From positions 1,813,501 to 1,877,500 of the forward strand of contig JACGCM010000655.1 of the NCBI GenBank assembly GCA_014058105.1: DNA of 64,000 nucleotides, read 5' to 3'. Each line of letters starts with the position of its first letter. Position 1 is the stretch's first letter. Positions 36,295 to 48,064 of the stretch are shown one piece after another. This stretch comes from Kingdonia uniflora. Its lineage: Eukaryota > Streptophyta > Magnoliopsida > Ranunculales > Circaeasteraceae. The notes under the pieces are model-generated. The model did not search any database, was not told the DNA's origin, and saw only the letters and a list, made by a program, of their open reading frames with translations. A program made the position numbers and the translations under genes.

Positions 36295-37429
36295 TAAAAG
36301 AGGAGCTCCAGTAGCTCGAGCCCCTAAACCAGCTGTCAACGTATCAACTCTACTCCACTCACTATTACGTACGACGCGACTAGGATCCTAGCTGCAACAC
36401 AAACACACCGCTACGCTTCTATAGCTGAGGGCCTCAAAGTAGCAGACTGGGCTAGGACGGCGCTAGCTGCTCTTCTTCTGTGCCCCTATAACAGGAGAGC
36501 AGGGCAAAGGTATATCTCTGTCTAAACTACGCGTCAGCGCTAGGATCCTTCTTTTCTTCGAGCAGCGTTACGCACGAAAGGCCCAGGGAAAGCTCTGATC
36601 TTTCTATGGTTTCTATGGTTGGTTGAAAGAACTCTCGCCAAAAAGGCTGTTGGTTTTGATTATGGTCGAGGATCCTTTATTGAACAAGTGTTAGGGGAGA
36701 GGTCTTTAAAAGGGTCAGTCTTCAGTCAAGCCTTTAGGGTGAGCACCAACTTTGGCAAGAGGTCGCGATAACGACGATGAATAGCTTAGAAGCTAGCGTT
36801 TGTCCTTAATCATCGTCTTCTTGGTGCTCGTTCCTAAACTACGAGGCGCGTTCCCCTCGATCTAGGGCGGAGGCTGGGGTATCAGATTCAATAAAGGATC
36901 CTTCCACTCATCCTTGAAGTGGTTTAGAGATGGCGCATCATCGGACTGTCCTATCCCATCCCAAGACCACCTATGTAGGATCCTTCCAAGACAAACCCAC
37001 TGTGGCAGAAATTAAGTTCCAAGGATCCTTCCAAGTAGCCACCGAAAAAAAACTAAGGATCTCCAATCAAGTCTCCTTTCTAAGCGCATAAAGACAATCT
37101 CCTAAAAAAACCCTAAGGAAAAGACCAGCTAGGTTGCCTCTGAGCTTTTTTTTTGAAACTTGCGTACGCTCAGAACACGTCCCCAAAAAAAACGGCGTGA
37201 AACCTGTTCTTTCTTGCAGGTTCTTGCTGCGTGCATTCCGCTTTCTAGTGCTGGGGCCCTTCCTATTATATAGAGACTAGGAAGGATCCTAGGAGAATAA
37301 AGAAAAGCGGTGAGAAGACAAGGCTAGGAAGGATCCGTAGTTTAGGAAGCGTCGGCCTGTTTTTAACTAACGGTTGATAAGAAGGATCCTAGGAATAAAA
37401 AAAAGAGAAGAAGGATCCTAAACTACGTC

Positions 37430-37570
37430 TCGAAAGCGTTGTCTTCTTATCAACCGTCTCGAAAGCGTTGGTTTTGTCGTACGCAAGTTCTTCTTATCAA
37501 CCGTCTCGAAAGCGTTGTCTTCTTATCAACCGTCTCGAAAGCGCTGGTTTTGTCGTACGCAAGTTCTAAA
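37430..37570. repeat. Tandem array of GTCTCGAAAGCGTTG / CTTCTTATCAACC with and without an 11-mer insert
   Basis: Four units of TCTCGAAAGCG(T/C)TG alternate. Units 1 and 3 run directly into TCTTCTTATCAACC; units 2 and 4 carry an additional 18-base GTTTTGTCGTACGCAAGT before the TTC. A diverged relative lies at 37,900-37,940. Confidence 0.9.
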
Positions 37571-40500
37571 CTACCTTCCTTTTCTCGTTTTTCACTACGG
37601 CTACCTCGAATGGTCTCGGTTTTCGCGTACGCAAGTGCTCTAAAAGAAAGTTGGTGGTTTTGTCGTACGCAAGTTCTAATGAGTTTGCCCGTACGCAAGT
37701 AACAGAATTTCACTCCTTCTTATGGCTCTTCTTCCATCCTCTAGTCTATTTGTAGTTTAGGGGCCTTGAAAGCGTTGTCAAACTGGTTGCTTTTCGATCT
37801 AGCATCGGTTTTGTCGTACGCAAGTTCCGTTGGTTTTGCCGTACGCAAGTTCTAATGAGTTTGCCCGTACGCAAGTAACAGAATTTGACTCCGGCTACCT
37901 TGAAAGCGTTGGTTTTGTCGTACGCAAGTTCTTCCAATGTTTGCCCTTTTTAACCTTGTTAAAAAATAGCTCTCTAGCTACTTAAAGGCTACCTTGAAAG
38001 CTTTGTCTAATGGTTTGACTATGAATTCACGAAGCGTTAGCTCTAAACTACGAACGAAGAGCTCCTAACCATTAGACAAAGAACTAGAAAGAGCTAGGGC
38101 GCATATCGGTCAAAGAGCACCAACTAAAGACAGCAATGGCGTTGCGAGGCGACAAGAAGAGTCGACGTCTTATCCACTGTGCGTTTAGTCGACCTAGCCT
38201 AGGACCAACACTACCCTATGACTATGATTTTTTGAAAAGGGTTGCTAGGCCTGTAGCTGTAGATGACGAAACATTCCCTATTTCACCACTACGGAGCATA
38301 TGAAACATTCCCTATTTCACCACTACGGAGCATTTGGAACAGCAAGGATCCTGCATAGAGCTGTCAGCGAAGAAGCGTACTAGCTTACACTTACAGGACC
38401 ATTTCACTTTGGCACCGAAGGCGACTACCCACCCTTAAAAGCTTCAGGGGAGCTTTGGCCGTGACTTGCGTACGGGAAAACTCCCTAGTATATCTAGAAG
38501 ATAGGACGCTTTTAGGCAACTTTGCTAAAAAAAAACCGGAGCGCTAGAAATGAGTAGGTATAGAAATAGTTGGAGCACCGGAGCTCTTTTGCTAGTAGCC
38601 TATGAAGCAGCAAGGTAGCTTGGAGCGCAATAGGTGGAGCTCGCTTTTTTTTTAGCCTAAACCACTGTGCTAGAATATAGTGCTACCCTTTATACCTCAA
38701 GCAGACCTGCGTGAAAGGGTAATGCGATAATAGTTTAGGAAAAGCTCAAGATCTACCATGTATCTGGTCTTCCCAAATGTTTGGCGGGTGCTCTACCATC
38801 TCTTCATCATCTTTAGTCGTCCTTTCTATCACCGTAGGCTCCTCTTTGCTTTGAAGGAAGGATCCTAGCACAGCTTTGTGTACCACTAGTTTTAAAAGAG
38901 GCCAAGCAGACCACATCCTCCATAGTCACTTAGGCTCCTCTCCTATCTAGCACCCGTCGGCCTATACTCAACTGAAGCAACCCGAGATACTTGCGTACGG
39001 TGAAAACACAGCTATCTGTCCCTAACTACTTCCTTATTGCCAGAAGCCGAGAAAGTTCATTGTCTGACGCTCTTTTCTTTAATCCTTATTTAAAAAAATA
39101 CCTCACCACATTCACGTAGCGGTTGCTAAAGAGAGAAGAATAGAAAAGAAGCAAGTGCGCTAATCCCTATCGCTTCAACTCAACACTTATTGGTAGAGCA
39201 TCATCAACGCCCAGTCTAGAAGCATAGACGCAAGCAAGCCTAACTGAAAAGAAGAAGCGAAGTAAGGTGGAGCTAACCCCCTTATTACTAGTTGTAGTCG
39301 CTACGTATGGAGGACTGTATCTTGGCTAAGTAGAAGTTCTTTGAGTGGCTGAGCTTATTGGATCTACTTGCTACGCTATGAGTGACGAGTCTGTTGATTC
39401 GGAGCCTTATAGGTGTTAGGTTCAAATGTTCGGGCGTAATGAAGTGACAAAGAAAAAAGGGCCTAACCACAGGTGTGTGTTCTCGTCTTGCTTTTTTATT
39501 TAGTGCTCTATTGCTCTATGATAGGTATGGAGTCTCGGTAGCTCCTTAACCTAGGTCTCCGTACGCAAGTCGCCGCTTTCAGGCTCCTGTCCTGGAATGC
39601 TCTTTCTATCTTTGTTGAGACAAGGCAATAAGCGCTCTTCTTTCGCCGTACGCAAGTAGCTCTAAACCACAAAAAACCAACGCGGTCGTAAGCTTCGGCC
39701 CTAGTAGAGTAGGTCCACAAAATTGGCGCTGCCTTTTCTTTTCACTTCTTTTAAAAGGTCAGGCCTTCAGCACAGCCCAAGACGCCGGCCCAAACATTTA
39801 GCACAAGGTTCGTAAAACATTTAGACCACTCGGTCTGGGTTTCGCCTATCTGCATTCATGCAAGTCGTTGGCCGACGTTGATACGTACCTTCTCCGTACG
39901 CAAGTCAGATCTGGTAACCCTAAAAAAAAGAGAAGGATCCTAAACTACGGGAACCGGAGCTGGCCTCAACTTTAAACGGAGTAGAGCTTTTTGCGTTTCA
40001 AAGGTGGGTAGTGTCTTTGTCTTATAGTATAGGGTGAGTCGCAATGTTGCTGCAGCACTGCCCACGCTACGTTCTTGTTGCTGCTTCTTTGTCGCTTCGC
40101 TAAATGTTGAGTAAGAACCCAAGACAAAGCTTGAGCGAAGTCGCCCCAAGATAGTACTAGAAGCGTTAGCTTATATATAACACCCAACCCCTCAAATCCC
40201 CTGTGGTACTGACTGGCTAGGATCCTTCTAACGTAGTGGTAGGTAATAGCTATAGCTATAGTGGTAAAAAAAAAAGGGCGGCTACGATCCTTCTCTTACT
40301 GCAAGGTTGGCCCCTTCGCGTCACAAAAAAAAGAGGTGGCCTAAAGCTATTCGAACTCGAGGCCTGGAGCATAGCGGACCCACTGGCAAAAGACAAGTCC
40401 ACAGGCCCTTGCTTTCAGTTTCATCTGACTCTTTTCGTACGCAAGTTTAGTGGGTCTCGTGTCTTTTTAAAGCCCTAGACCAAGAAGAGGCCTTAAAAAA

Positions 40501-42195
40501 TAGCTGGAGGACCTGCAGCTATTTTAAAACAAAGCTACCACTATGAAATTGCGTAAAAAAGAGTAAAAAAGAAAAGAAGCGTTTAGATTTCCGCTATTCA
40601 TAAGCTTCTGAGTACCAGCACTAGAAAGCTAGAGTGAAAGGCCTTTTCCACTGATTGCTATTCTTTCCGCTATCTATATGCTTTCTAGGACCAGCGTAGT
40701 TTAGAAACCCAATGCCAGCAAAAGGTCGACTGTTCGAAATCCTTTAAACTTTGGAGCTCTTTTTTTTAACACCCGCGTTTAAAACAAGGGGTGTTAGCGA
40801 AAAGGGACAAAAGACTCCATCCCTAAAGCACTGGGAGCGTTCTTCGGTTGCTCGTGAGTTGAAGGTCTCGTTTTCCGCAATCCCGTATGGGTGGCAACAA
40901 GAAGTTTGGGTAGTTATGTGTTCAAATCTCTCGTCAGACCAGCGTAGTTTAGAAAAAAAGAACCCTTATTATATACGCTTTAAAAAGGAGCTATTTCTTA
41001 CCAAAGTCACTCAACCTCTAATTGGTTCCACCGTCCCTAAACTACTAAACTCCTTTTAAAGCCCTTCTTTTCGTACGCAAGTTCGTACGCAAGTCGCTAT
41101 AGCTCCCACCTCTCTCAGCAGTTAGGGGCCTTCTTATTTTCTATAATAAAGACAAAATAGGATCCTAAACTACTATCTACGCTCTTTTTTTTTTTTCTTT
41201 TAGCGCCCTTCCTAGCTTAGCAACATAGCTCAATACCTTATTTTGCTTTTAACTTACGCCTATTTTTAAAGCTAGCTCTACTTTAGCCCTTATGAAAATT
41301 GCTACTTTAAAAAGCCCTCTAAACTACTTTTTCCACCTCTAACCCTTTTTAAAACTCCGGTAGCTTGCTTTTTAAATAGTGGAGCTAGCACTAAAAGTTG
41401 CGCGTACGTAAGTAAACTACTTATCCATCATCAAAAACAAGCTTCCTTCTTTCTCTTATTCCCTTTTAAACGTACGCAAGTCCGTTAAAAAATAGCTCTT
41501 TTCCTTGTAATGTATATTTCCACATTGAACCTATTGACGCGCTTCCTTCGCCTTTTCTATTCGGTAGCTTCACTATAGAAAAATCCTACACTTGCGTACG
41601 TTTAAAAGGGTTAAGGGCGCCTTTATTTCACTCCTACAGTGGAATAAGAGTTTACGTACGCAAGTTGTACGCAAGTTTTGAAAGTAGTTTCACTATGGAA
41701 AAATCCTACACTTGCGTACGTGGATTATATGAAAGACAGTAGTTTGTAGCTGTAGTGGAAACGGTGGATAAGAGTTCGTGTTTTTGTTAAGTAGCTGTTA
41801 AGTAGCTGTTAAGTAGTTTGTAGCTGTTAAAAGGACACCGTAATGTATATTTTTCCATCATCATTGGAGTTAAAAAAAACAGGCGCTTTCTCTAACTACT
41901 TCTTTCGGCGTACGCAAGTACCTAGTTGATGAAGGTGGCAGCAATCCTCCTTGGTGGAAACCTGGGGTAGGGATGTTCTCAAGTTTCAATCTAGAAGGAT
42001 CCACTCGTTCGTCTAGTAGTTTAGGAGCGACTCTCCAACTACTGGGGGCTTTCAAAAAAAGCACTAGGTCCAAAACTATGCCTACACTGTTGATTTTCGC
42101 TAGTCTATACTAGTGGCGCCATTCATCGCTCCTTATATTCCAGACTCTTTTGACTCTCACAGCTTATCCACAAGAAGACGTAGCCCTTTGAAGAG

Positions 42196-42273
42196 CGAAC
42201 CTCTAACTACTAAACTGCCTTCTTAACCTAGTCGAACCTCTAACTACTAAACTGCCTTCTTAACCTAGTCGAA
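42196..42273. repeat. 37-bp perfect tandem duplication
   Basis: CGAACCTCTAACTACTAAAC continuing to CCTTCTTAACCTAGT occurs twice in a row. Confidence 0.95.
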
Positions 42274-42925
42274 GATAGACGGGGCTTTCAAAAAAAGCAC
42301 GAGGTGGGGCCTACCTACTCTCTACTATGACTAGGTCCTACTACTGGGTCTACTTTCGTTACGGCACATCTTTAGCACCTCAGCCCTAAACTACTAAACT
42401 CCTTTTAAAGCCCTCCAAACTACCTTCGCATATTGACTTTCGCGTATTTACTTTGCTTCGCCCTCCATAGGTTTTGCACCCCTCTCACTACCGCATATAG
42501 ACTTTTTCTTTCGGCGTACGCAAGTACCTAGTTGATGAAGGTGGCAATCTGGGGTAGGGATGTTCTAGAGTCGGCGACTTGCTTGCTTGCTTGAGTCATT
42601 GCTTTTCCACTCAAGGCCCACCTCTTTTCGCCTACGGGAGTTGCGCAGTCTATCTTTTCTCGCAAGTTTCAATCTAGAAGCATTTGTCTTCTATAGAGGA
42701 GTTTAAAAGGGCTTTCAAAAAAAGAAGAAAAATAGGTCCGTCCTCTAAACTACTTAACATCTCTCTACTATCCACTATGACAAGGACACCAGAGGTAGTG
42801 CTAGAATTATAGTGCTACCGCAGTCTTTCAATGACGGCTAAAGAACTGCTGTATCTTTCAATGATGGCTAAAGAACTGCTGTATATAGAGAGAGAGAGAT
42901 TTGCTATTTTGAACCTTTCTTTTAA

Positions 42926-42982
42926 CGAGCTCATTATCTGAAGACTGCAGGTGAAAATACCGCCCCCCCACCTCAAAGGAGC
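42926..42982 (+). pseudogene. trnfM: 3' portion of a decayed initiator tRNA-Met (CAU) gene
   Basis: The stretch GAGCTCATTATCTGAAGACT followed by GCAGGT closely matches the anticodon loop (CAT kept), the anticodon stem 3' strand, the variable loop and the start of the T-stem of plant mitochondrial trnfM. After that the T-loop is altered (GGTTCGAAT has become GGTGAAAAT), and the acceptor strand is reduced to a C-rich run (CGCCCCCCCACC) recalling the normal CCCCGCCT end. The acceptor 5' strand, D-arm and anticodon stem 5' strand are absent; unrelated spacer with a short GA run stands in their place. It cannot fold as a tRNA. The match over the anticodon-to-T-stem portion makes the origin likely. 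Confidence 0.6.
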
Positions 42983-43149
42983 TCCGCAGTTGGATCCTTA
43001 CTCTAAACTACTTAAACGGAGTGTGCTTTAAGGACCTAGTGCTTTCGTGGTGGACTATAGACAAATTCTATCATAGCATCTCCAAGCTACCTTGGAATCT
43101 GGAGTCGGACCCTAAAGAGGGGAGTACGGGGAAAAGGCTAGCAGTGTGC

Positions 43150-43432
43150 TTTGGAAGCTTTCTAAAACTACGCTACCGTAGTGCCCACTTAGAATAGGTT
43201 CAGGAGACTCTTGCTTCGGTTCTGAGCGAGGTCTCTAGCTGCTGCGAAAGAAAAGGTCTTCACTAGATACCTCGGCCGGTGGTCCAAACTACCGAAAGAC
43301 TTGTGAAATGCCTGCGTTTCCCTATTTGGGGCAGGCTTTCATGCTGGGAGGGTAGTTTCGTTCCGAAACTACAGTTTGGAAGCTTTCTAAAACTACGCTA
43401 CCGTAGTGCCCACTTAGAATAGGTTCTGTTAG
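43150..43432. repeat. Near-identical block duplicated about 228 bp apart
   Basis: The block TTTGGAAGCTTTCTAAAACT through CTTAGAATAGGTTC, about 52 bases, occurs at roughly 43,150-43,203 and again at 43,375-43,429, with different sequence between. Confidence 0.9.
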
Positions 43433-45117
43433 AGTTGCTTGCCTAAAAGGCCAGCCACTTGCTACGCTACCAGACACGAAACCCTAGCCATACCTGAATG
43501 GAAGGCTAAGGCTAAGGCTAAGTGAGACTTGCGTACGCAGATCCTAGGGATTGTCTTGTATTGGCCAAGACAAGACGATGGATTCTCTTGCTTGATCCAT
43601 AGGACCAAACAATTAGGGCAAGGATAATGGAGACACGAGATAGGGAGGACGCATAGAGCGGAGAGTGGTTAAGGACTGGAACCACTCACCTAAGAACTTA
43701 TGCGACATGAACGGATGGGGGAGTCTCGGCTGACCACTCTTCTCTTTCCCAAGGTGCAGCAGTGTGTTTGAGACCCTAAAAAAAGTAGGAGATTTAGCGG
43801 CGATTAAAAAAAAAAAAAACTCTCCACTCGCTTCTTCTTTCCCATCGACTTTCTTTGGAATAAGGACTGTATGGACAAGGACAATGCACTCAGGATCTCT
43901 GACATTGTTGGGAATATCTCATGCTTTTTTTTCCGGGACCTATGCTTCCAGTCAATGCTGCCCGCAGTTTGGACCTCGTGATGTTCACTCTTTTTCTCCA
44001 ACACACCGGCCTATATCAATCAAAAGAATGGGTGCTTGGAGGCAGTTAAAAAAAATAAGGACAAGCACGAAGCTTTTTCGACGTACGCAAGTCGAACTAT
44101 AGGCAGTTAAAAAAAATAAGGACAAGCACGAACTTGCGTACGCCGAATACAGAGTCTTCGCCTAAAGCCGGATCAAAGCAAAGACCTGGGAAGCGGCTTC
44201 CTTAAAAAAAAAACACAGGATTTCGCTGTAATGTACATTTAAAAAGGAGTTACTGATTGAAAAGGGGGGTGTGAATGTCTTATAGAAAAGAGAGTGGCCC
44301 TATTAAGTCAGACGTAGCGACTGGGTGACCTTTGACATAGCGACATCAAGCATTTTCATTAGCAGGTGGCGGACGCAATTGGACCGGCTTCCTTCTTCAC
44401 GTCTTTTTGAAGGGTCACTACGTTGCTCTAAACTACTAGGAGCTCTTGCTTCTAAGTCAGACGTAGGGGGTCTTATTTAAGAACCATGTCACTTCTTTTC
44501 TTTAATGCTCTAAACTACTAAGGCTTGCGCAAGCTCTAAACTACTGTGTGCTATTCTTTCTTCCCCTTTTCTTTTGTGTGCTATTCTTTCGCTATATAGG
44601 TAGGATAGGAGTGTTTGCTATTCTTTCGCAGTGGTCTCTATATATAGGATAGGGGTGTTCTTCGGCCTGCCTTCCTTAGGGCTTTTTCCATCCCACTACG
44701 ATAGACAAGGGCACTACTGCTTAAACACGAGTTTTTGTCTTCCTACAAAAGACAAACCCCTAGCGTTTCACTAAAGCTTCGTCCTGTTCAAGAAGGATCC
44801 TAGATCGCCGGTCCAAACGACTCGCTATCAACTCTGGGATCATCAAGCGGGGTGCGGGTGCTATGGCCTGCAGACCTCGTTGTTCACCGGCTGGAGATGA
44901 GGCGGACTCTCACCTCTGACTACGAAAGACTAAGGATCAACTTTTGAGTCTAACACAAAGGATCAACAGGCAGATTCCACAATGGAGGCCTGAGCTATTG
45001 CCCCCGCCCTTTCCTTACCACCTTCTTTTTGAGCAGCGTTCTCTATGACCACGAAGTAGCTAGAAAGCGCGCCACTTATGCTAAAAGAGGTACAGCACCT
45101 TTTCATTACCACCGAAA

Positions 45118-45200
45118 CAAGCAGACATCCAATCCTCTAAACCAACGGAACAAGCAGACATCCAATCCTCTAAACCAACGGAAGACATCCAATCCTCTAA
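45118..45200. repeat. 33-bp tandem repeat, two units plus partial third
   Basis: CAAGCAGACATCCAATCCTC plus TAAACCAACGGAA repeats at 45,118 and 45,151; the third copy begins at GACATCC and ends after CTCTAAG. Confidence 0.95.
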
Positions 45201-46227
45201 GTAGTTTGGACACCCATTCCAAAACACAGAGCTACACTCCACCTACTACAGAGAGCGATTGATCCCCAAAAATGGGCCCAAAGTGTTGGAGCATGCATTT
45301 GAGAGTGAGCTGCCTCTAAACCTTTGCTATCCCGCTCTTTCAAAAGACAAAGCCCCAGACTTGATTGAATCACAGAACTCATAGTGCACCTATGCTATGA
45401 TCCAGTAGGGATTCTTTTCTTTGTTACGCATACAAGAAAACTCGTAGTTCTCCTAGCTGAAGACTACACATCATGCGCTAACTACTGTTCGCCGAACTAC
45501 ACAATGAGAGAGAGGAAGAAAGTGTTCAGAGGATCGATTGGGCCCAGAACTTGAATTTGATGACCAGAGCTACCTTGTCTTTTTCTGGTCTCCAAACGGG
45601 TAGGTTGCATTGCATCCATAGTGAAGGGTGTGTTGCAGGTCGAAGCGAACGAATAGTCCCGGTGCCAACTACAACACACCCATGCGGAAAAGAGGTGTGT
45701 GTTGGAGTCAAGGAGCGTCAGTCAAGGAGCCAGAAGAAGAAGGTTCTCGTCGGTAAGGCATACAAGCTTGCAGTCGTCGCGCATCGTTCAATCAATGACT
45801 CAGCTGGTTGTTCAAATGCCCGAGCTTGATTCTGCGCCTATCCTCAAACCAGCGACAGATCTTGACACGTGACACGGGCAAAAAAGGGCTAGGTTGTTTT
45901 TTTGAAGACAAACTCAGCGAACAAGGATGGCCTGAGCCTTACGAGCCGGAAATCCTAGGTAAAAGGATCTTGGTGCTGGATTGGCTAGCGGTCAATCTCG
46001 CCTGTGAGCTCTCCGGCCTCAAGGCTCACCCCAAGCGGAAGGATCCTTTTCTATAGACAAATCATTCTGTGAGCCTCCTTTTAAAAGCACAAGCACACCC
46101 CGCCCATCATGGGTCCTATTCCTTATTGTCGAATAGGATCAAGTTCGAATAAGACAAAATACTAAGGTTTCCCGCTTTCCAGGTCTGAACTGCTCTCCAA
46201 AGCTACCTACTTAAAAACGCGAAATAG

Positions 46228-46291
46228 AGGTTGCCGTACGCAATCCTAAACTACTACTAAGGAAAAGTAGTTTACTTGCGTACGGCAACCT
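46228..46291. repeat. Long hairpin made of two facing 11-mers and a GTAGTTT stem
   Basis: Arms AGGTTGCCGTACGCAA (46,228-46,243) and its exact complement (46,276-46,291) enclose a second stem, TAAACTACT/AGTAGTTTA, around a short ACTAAGGAAA loop. Both stems together form an extended, almost perfect foldback. Confidence 0.9.
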
Positions 46292-48013
46292 AAACTACTA
46301 GATCAGAAGAAAGAAATCGCAGTCATCTATACAGAAGATATATAAGGCGAGTCAGAAGAAGAGGATCCTTCCGTGATCGAATGCCTCTAGACAATAGTTG
46401 GAGGATCCTTGCTCAAAAAAAGCTTTTGAGAGAAAAAATAAGAAGGGCTTTAGTAGTTGTAGTTTGGAGGCAGGCTGAAAGGGTGACTTGCGTACGCGGA
46501 TTTAAGTATTAAAGATCTAAGGAAAAGCAGAAGAATAAGGGCACAAAGGAAAAGAGATGGGTGACTTACGTACGCCGAAGGATCCTAGCTCTATAGAAAG
46601 AAAAGAAAAGGCGCACTAGGATCCTAGTTATTGAGCCACCACTTTTTCACGTACGCAAGTCCTAAACTACTAAAGCTAGGCTTAAGAATCCTTCTTGGCT
46701 TTTGACTCTAAACTACCTTCCATCCTCTTTTTTTTAGCTTCCTCTCTAAACCACTTAGAGGGAGGAAGCTTTCTAAACTACTCTTTCTTTTCTTTTAGAG
46801 GCTTTAAGTAGTTTAGGAGTAAGAAGCCGGTATATGGAAAAGACCTCTAAAACTACGCTACAAAAACTATCACTTTAAATAGAAGACGGGGTGGGAGTCA
46901 GGGGAAACGTAGGTGGACACCGAAGCGAACTTGCGTACGACGAAAGAGGCCTAGAGCCACGAGGTCAGTTGCGTTGGCCCTGTAGGCTACGCTACGTCTT
47001 TTCTTTGCCCGAGGTCCAAGAGGTCCGGGTGAGCCGCTAGGATCCCTCATAAAACAAAGACAAATCGGCCTGATTCAAGACAAGTGCGTTGTCCCTCTAT
47101 TCTACTAGGGGGAGCCTTTTTTTTTAGGATCCTTCTTAGCGTTGTGATAAGGAACTAGCGCAACAAAAAGCCGAAGCGGTGTGTTGGAGCCTTTTTTTTT
47201 AGGATCCTTCTTAGCGTTGTGATGGAGATAGATAAAGGAGGAGTGTGCTGAAGAAGGCCATCACCGGGGTGTGCTACAGATGAGAACAAAGAACCAAAGA
47301 TAGGCTACGTCTTTGCCCGAGGTCCAAGAGGTCCGGGTGCGCTGCTATTCATATAGGACAGGCCCGTTCGGCGTGATTCAAGACAAGGCGAAGGCGTTGA
47401 TGTTCTTGATTTTGATCACGAGTGACCTCCAGCTACAGTAGGCTATTCTTTCCGTTTTTTAGGGTGAGCATGACCTATTCTTCGCCGAGAGCATGACCAA
47501 TTCTTCGTACGCAAGTTCCAAAACACACCGCGTAACTGAAGGTAGAGCCTTTTCAATGCATCTTATTTTTGCTTTATGGGTACAGGTCTTTGGAAAGAAA
47601 AGACCCTTACCCGGCCAACAAGCATATGAAACTAGCCTTAACAGACGCACTATGGTAGTTTAGAAGGATCCTCTTTTAAAAGCGCTTGGGTCCTCTACCT
47701 TTCGACACTATAGCCAAACCCACACTACGAAAGAAAAGGAGAAGAGAAAGCAAAGCGTATGCCGGGGGCTAGGCTAGGCGAGTGTTTGTCTTTCATTGCT
47801 CCGGATCATAGACATCACTACTATCAAAGAAGACATCGCCACAAGGAAAAGAATAGGATTTCCACCCCCAGCTACTTTTACTATGGCCCCTGAAGAACCG
47901 CCTAGTAGTGGTCATGCCTGTGGGTCTTCATAGCTAGGATCCTTCAAAAAAAAAAGAGAGTCGCTGCTAGCTACTTTTGGGACCGCGAGTAGAGAGCGTT
48001 TTTTTTTAATACG

Positions 48014-48064
48014 AAAGATAAGACCTAGAAGACGCTTTCTAATCTATTTCTAGGTCTTATCTTT
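48014..48064. repeat. 17-bp perfect hairpin
   Basis: AAAGATAAGACCTAGAA (48,014-48,030) pairs exactly with TTCTAGGTCTTATCTTT (48,048-48,064) across a 17-base loop; T runs lie on the outer side. It could be an RNA 3'-end stabilising stem-loop, but no gene lies next to it. Confidence 0.9.

Larger units (their letters stand above)
31458..42925. other. Repeat-dense spacer, no gene seen
   Basis: Between the trnP and trnfM remnants all dispersed repeat families are abundant, with tandem arrays (32,210-32,305; 33,171-33,317; 33,500-33,810; 36,201-36,294; 37,430-37,570; 38,265-38,342; 42,196-42,273). No known gene or exon is visible. The longest open frame (34,680-35,162) is described separately. Confidence 0.65.

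Noticed and set aside
37439..37937. Peptide repeats on both strands that look like a repetitive protein or CRISPR-like array
   Set aside because: Explained by tandem GTCTCGAAAGCG units and 11-mers; spacing and spacers are not CRISPR-like and the sequence is organellar.
38755..38815. Minus-strand GGTAGAGCACCCGCC resembling a tRNA D-arm
   Set aside because: No anticodon or T-arm can be placed behind it.
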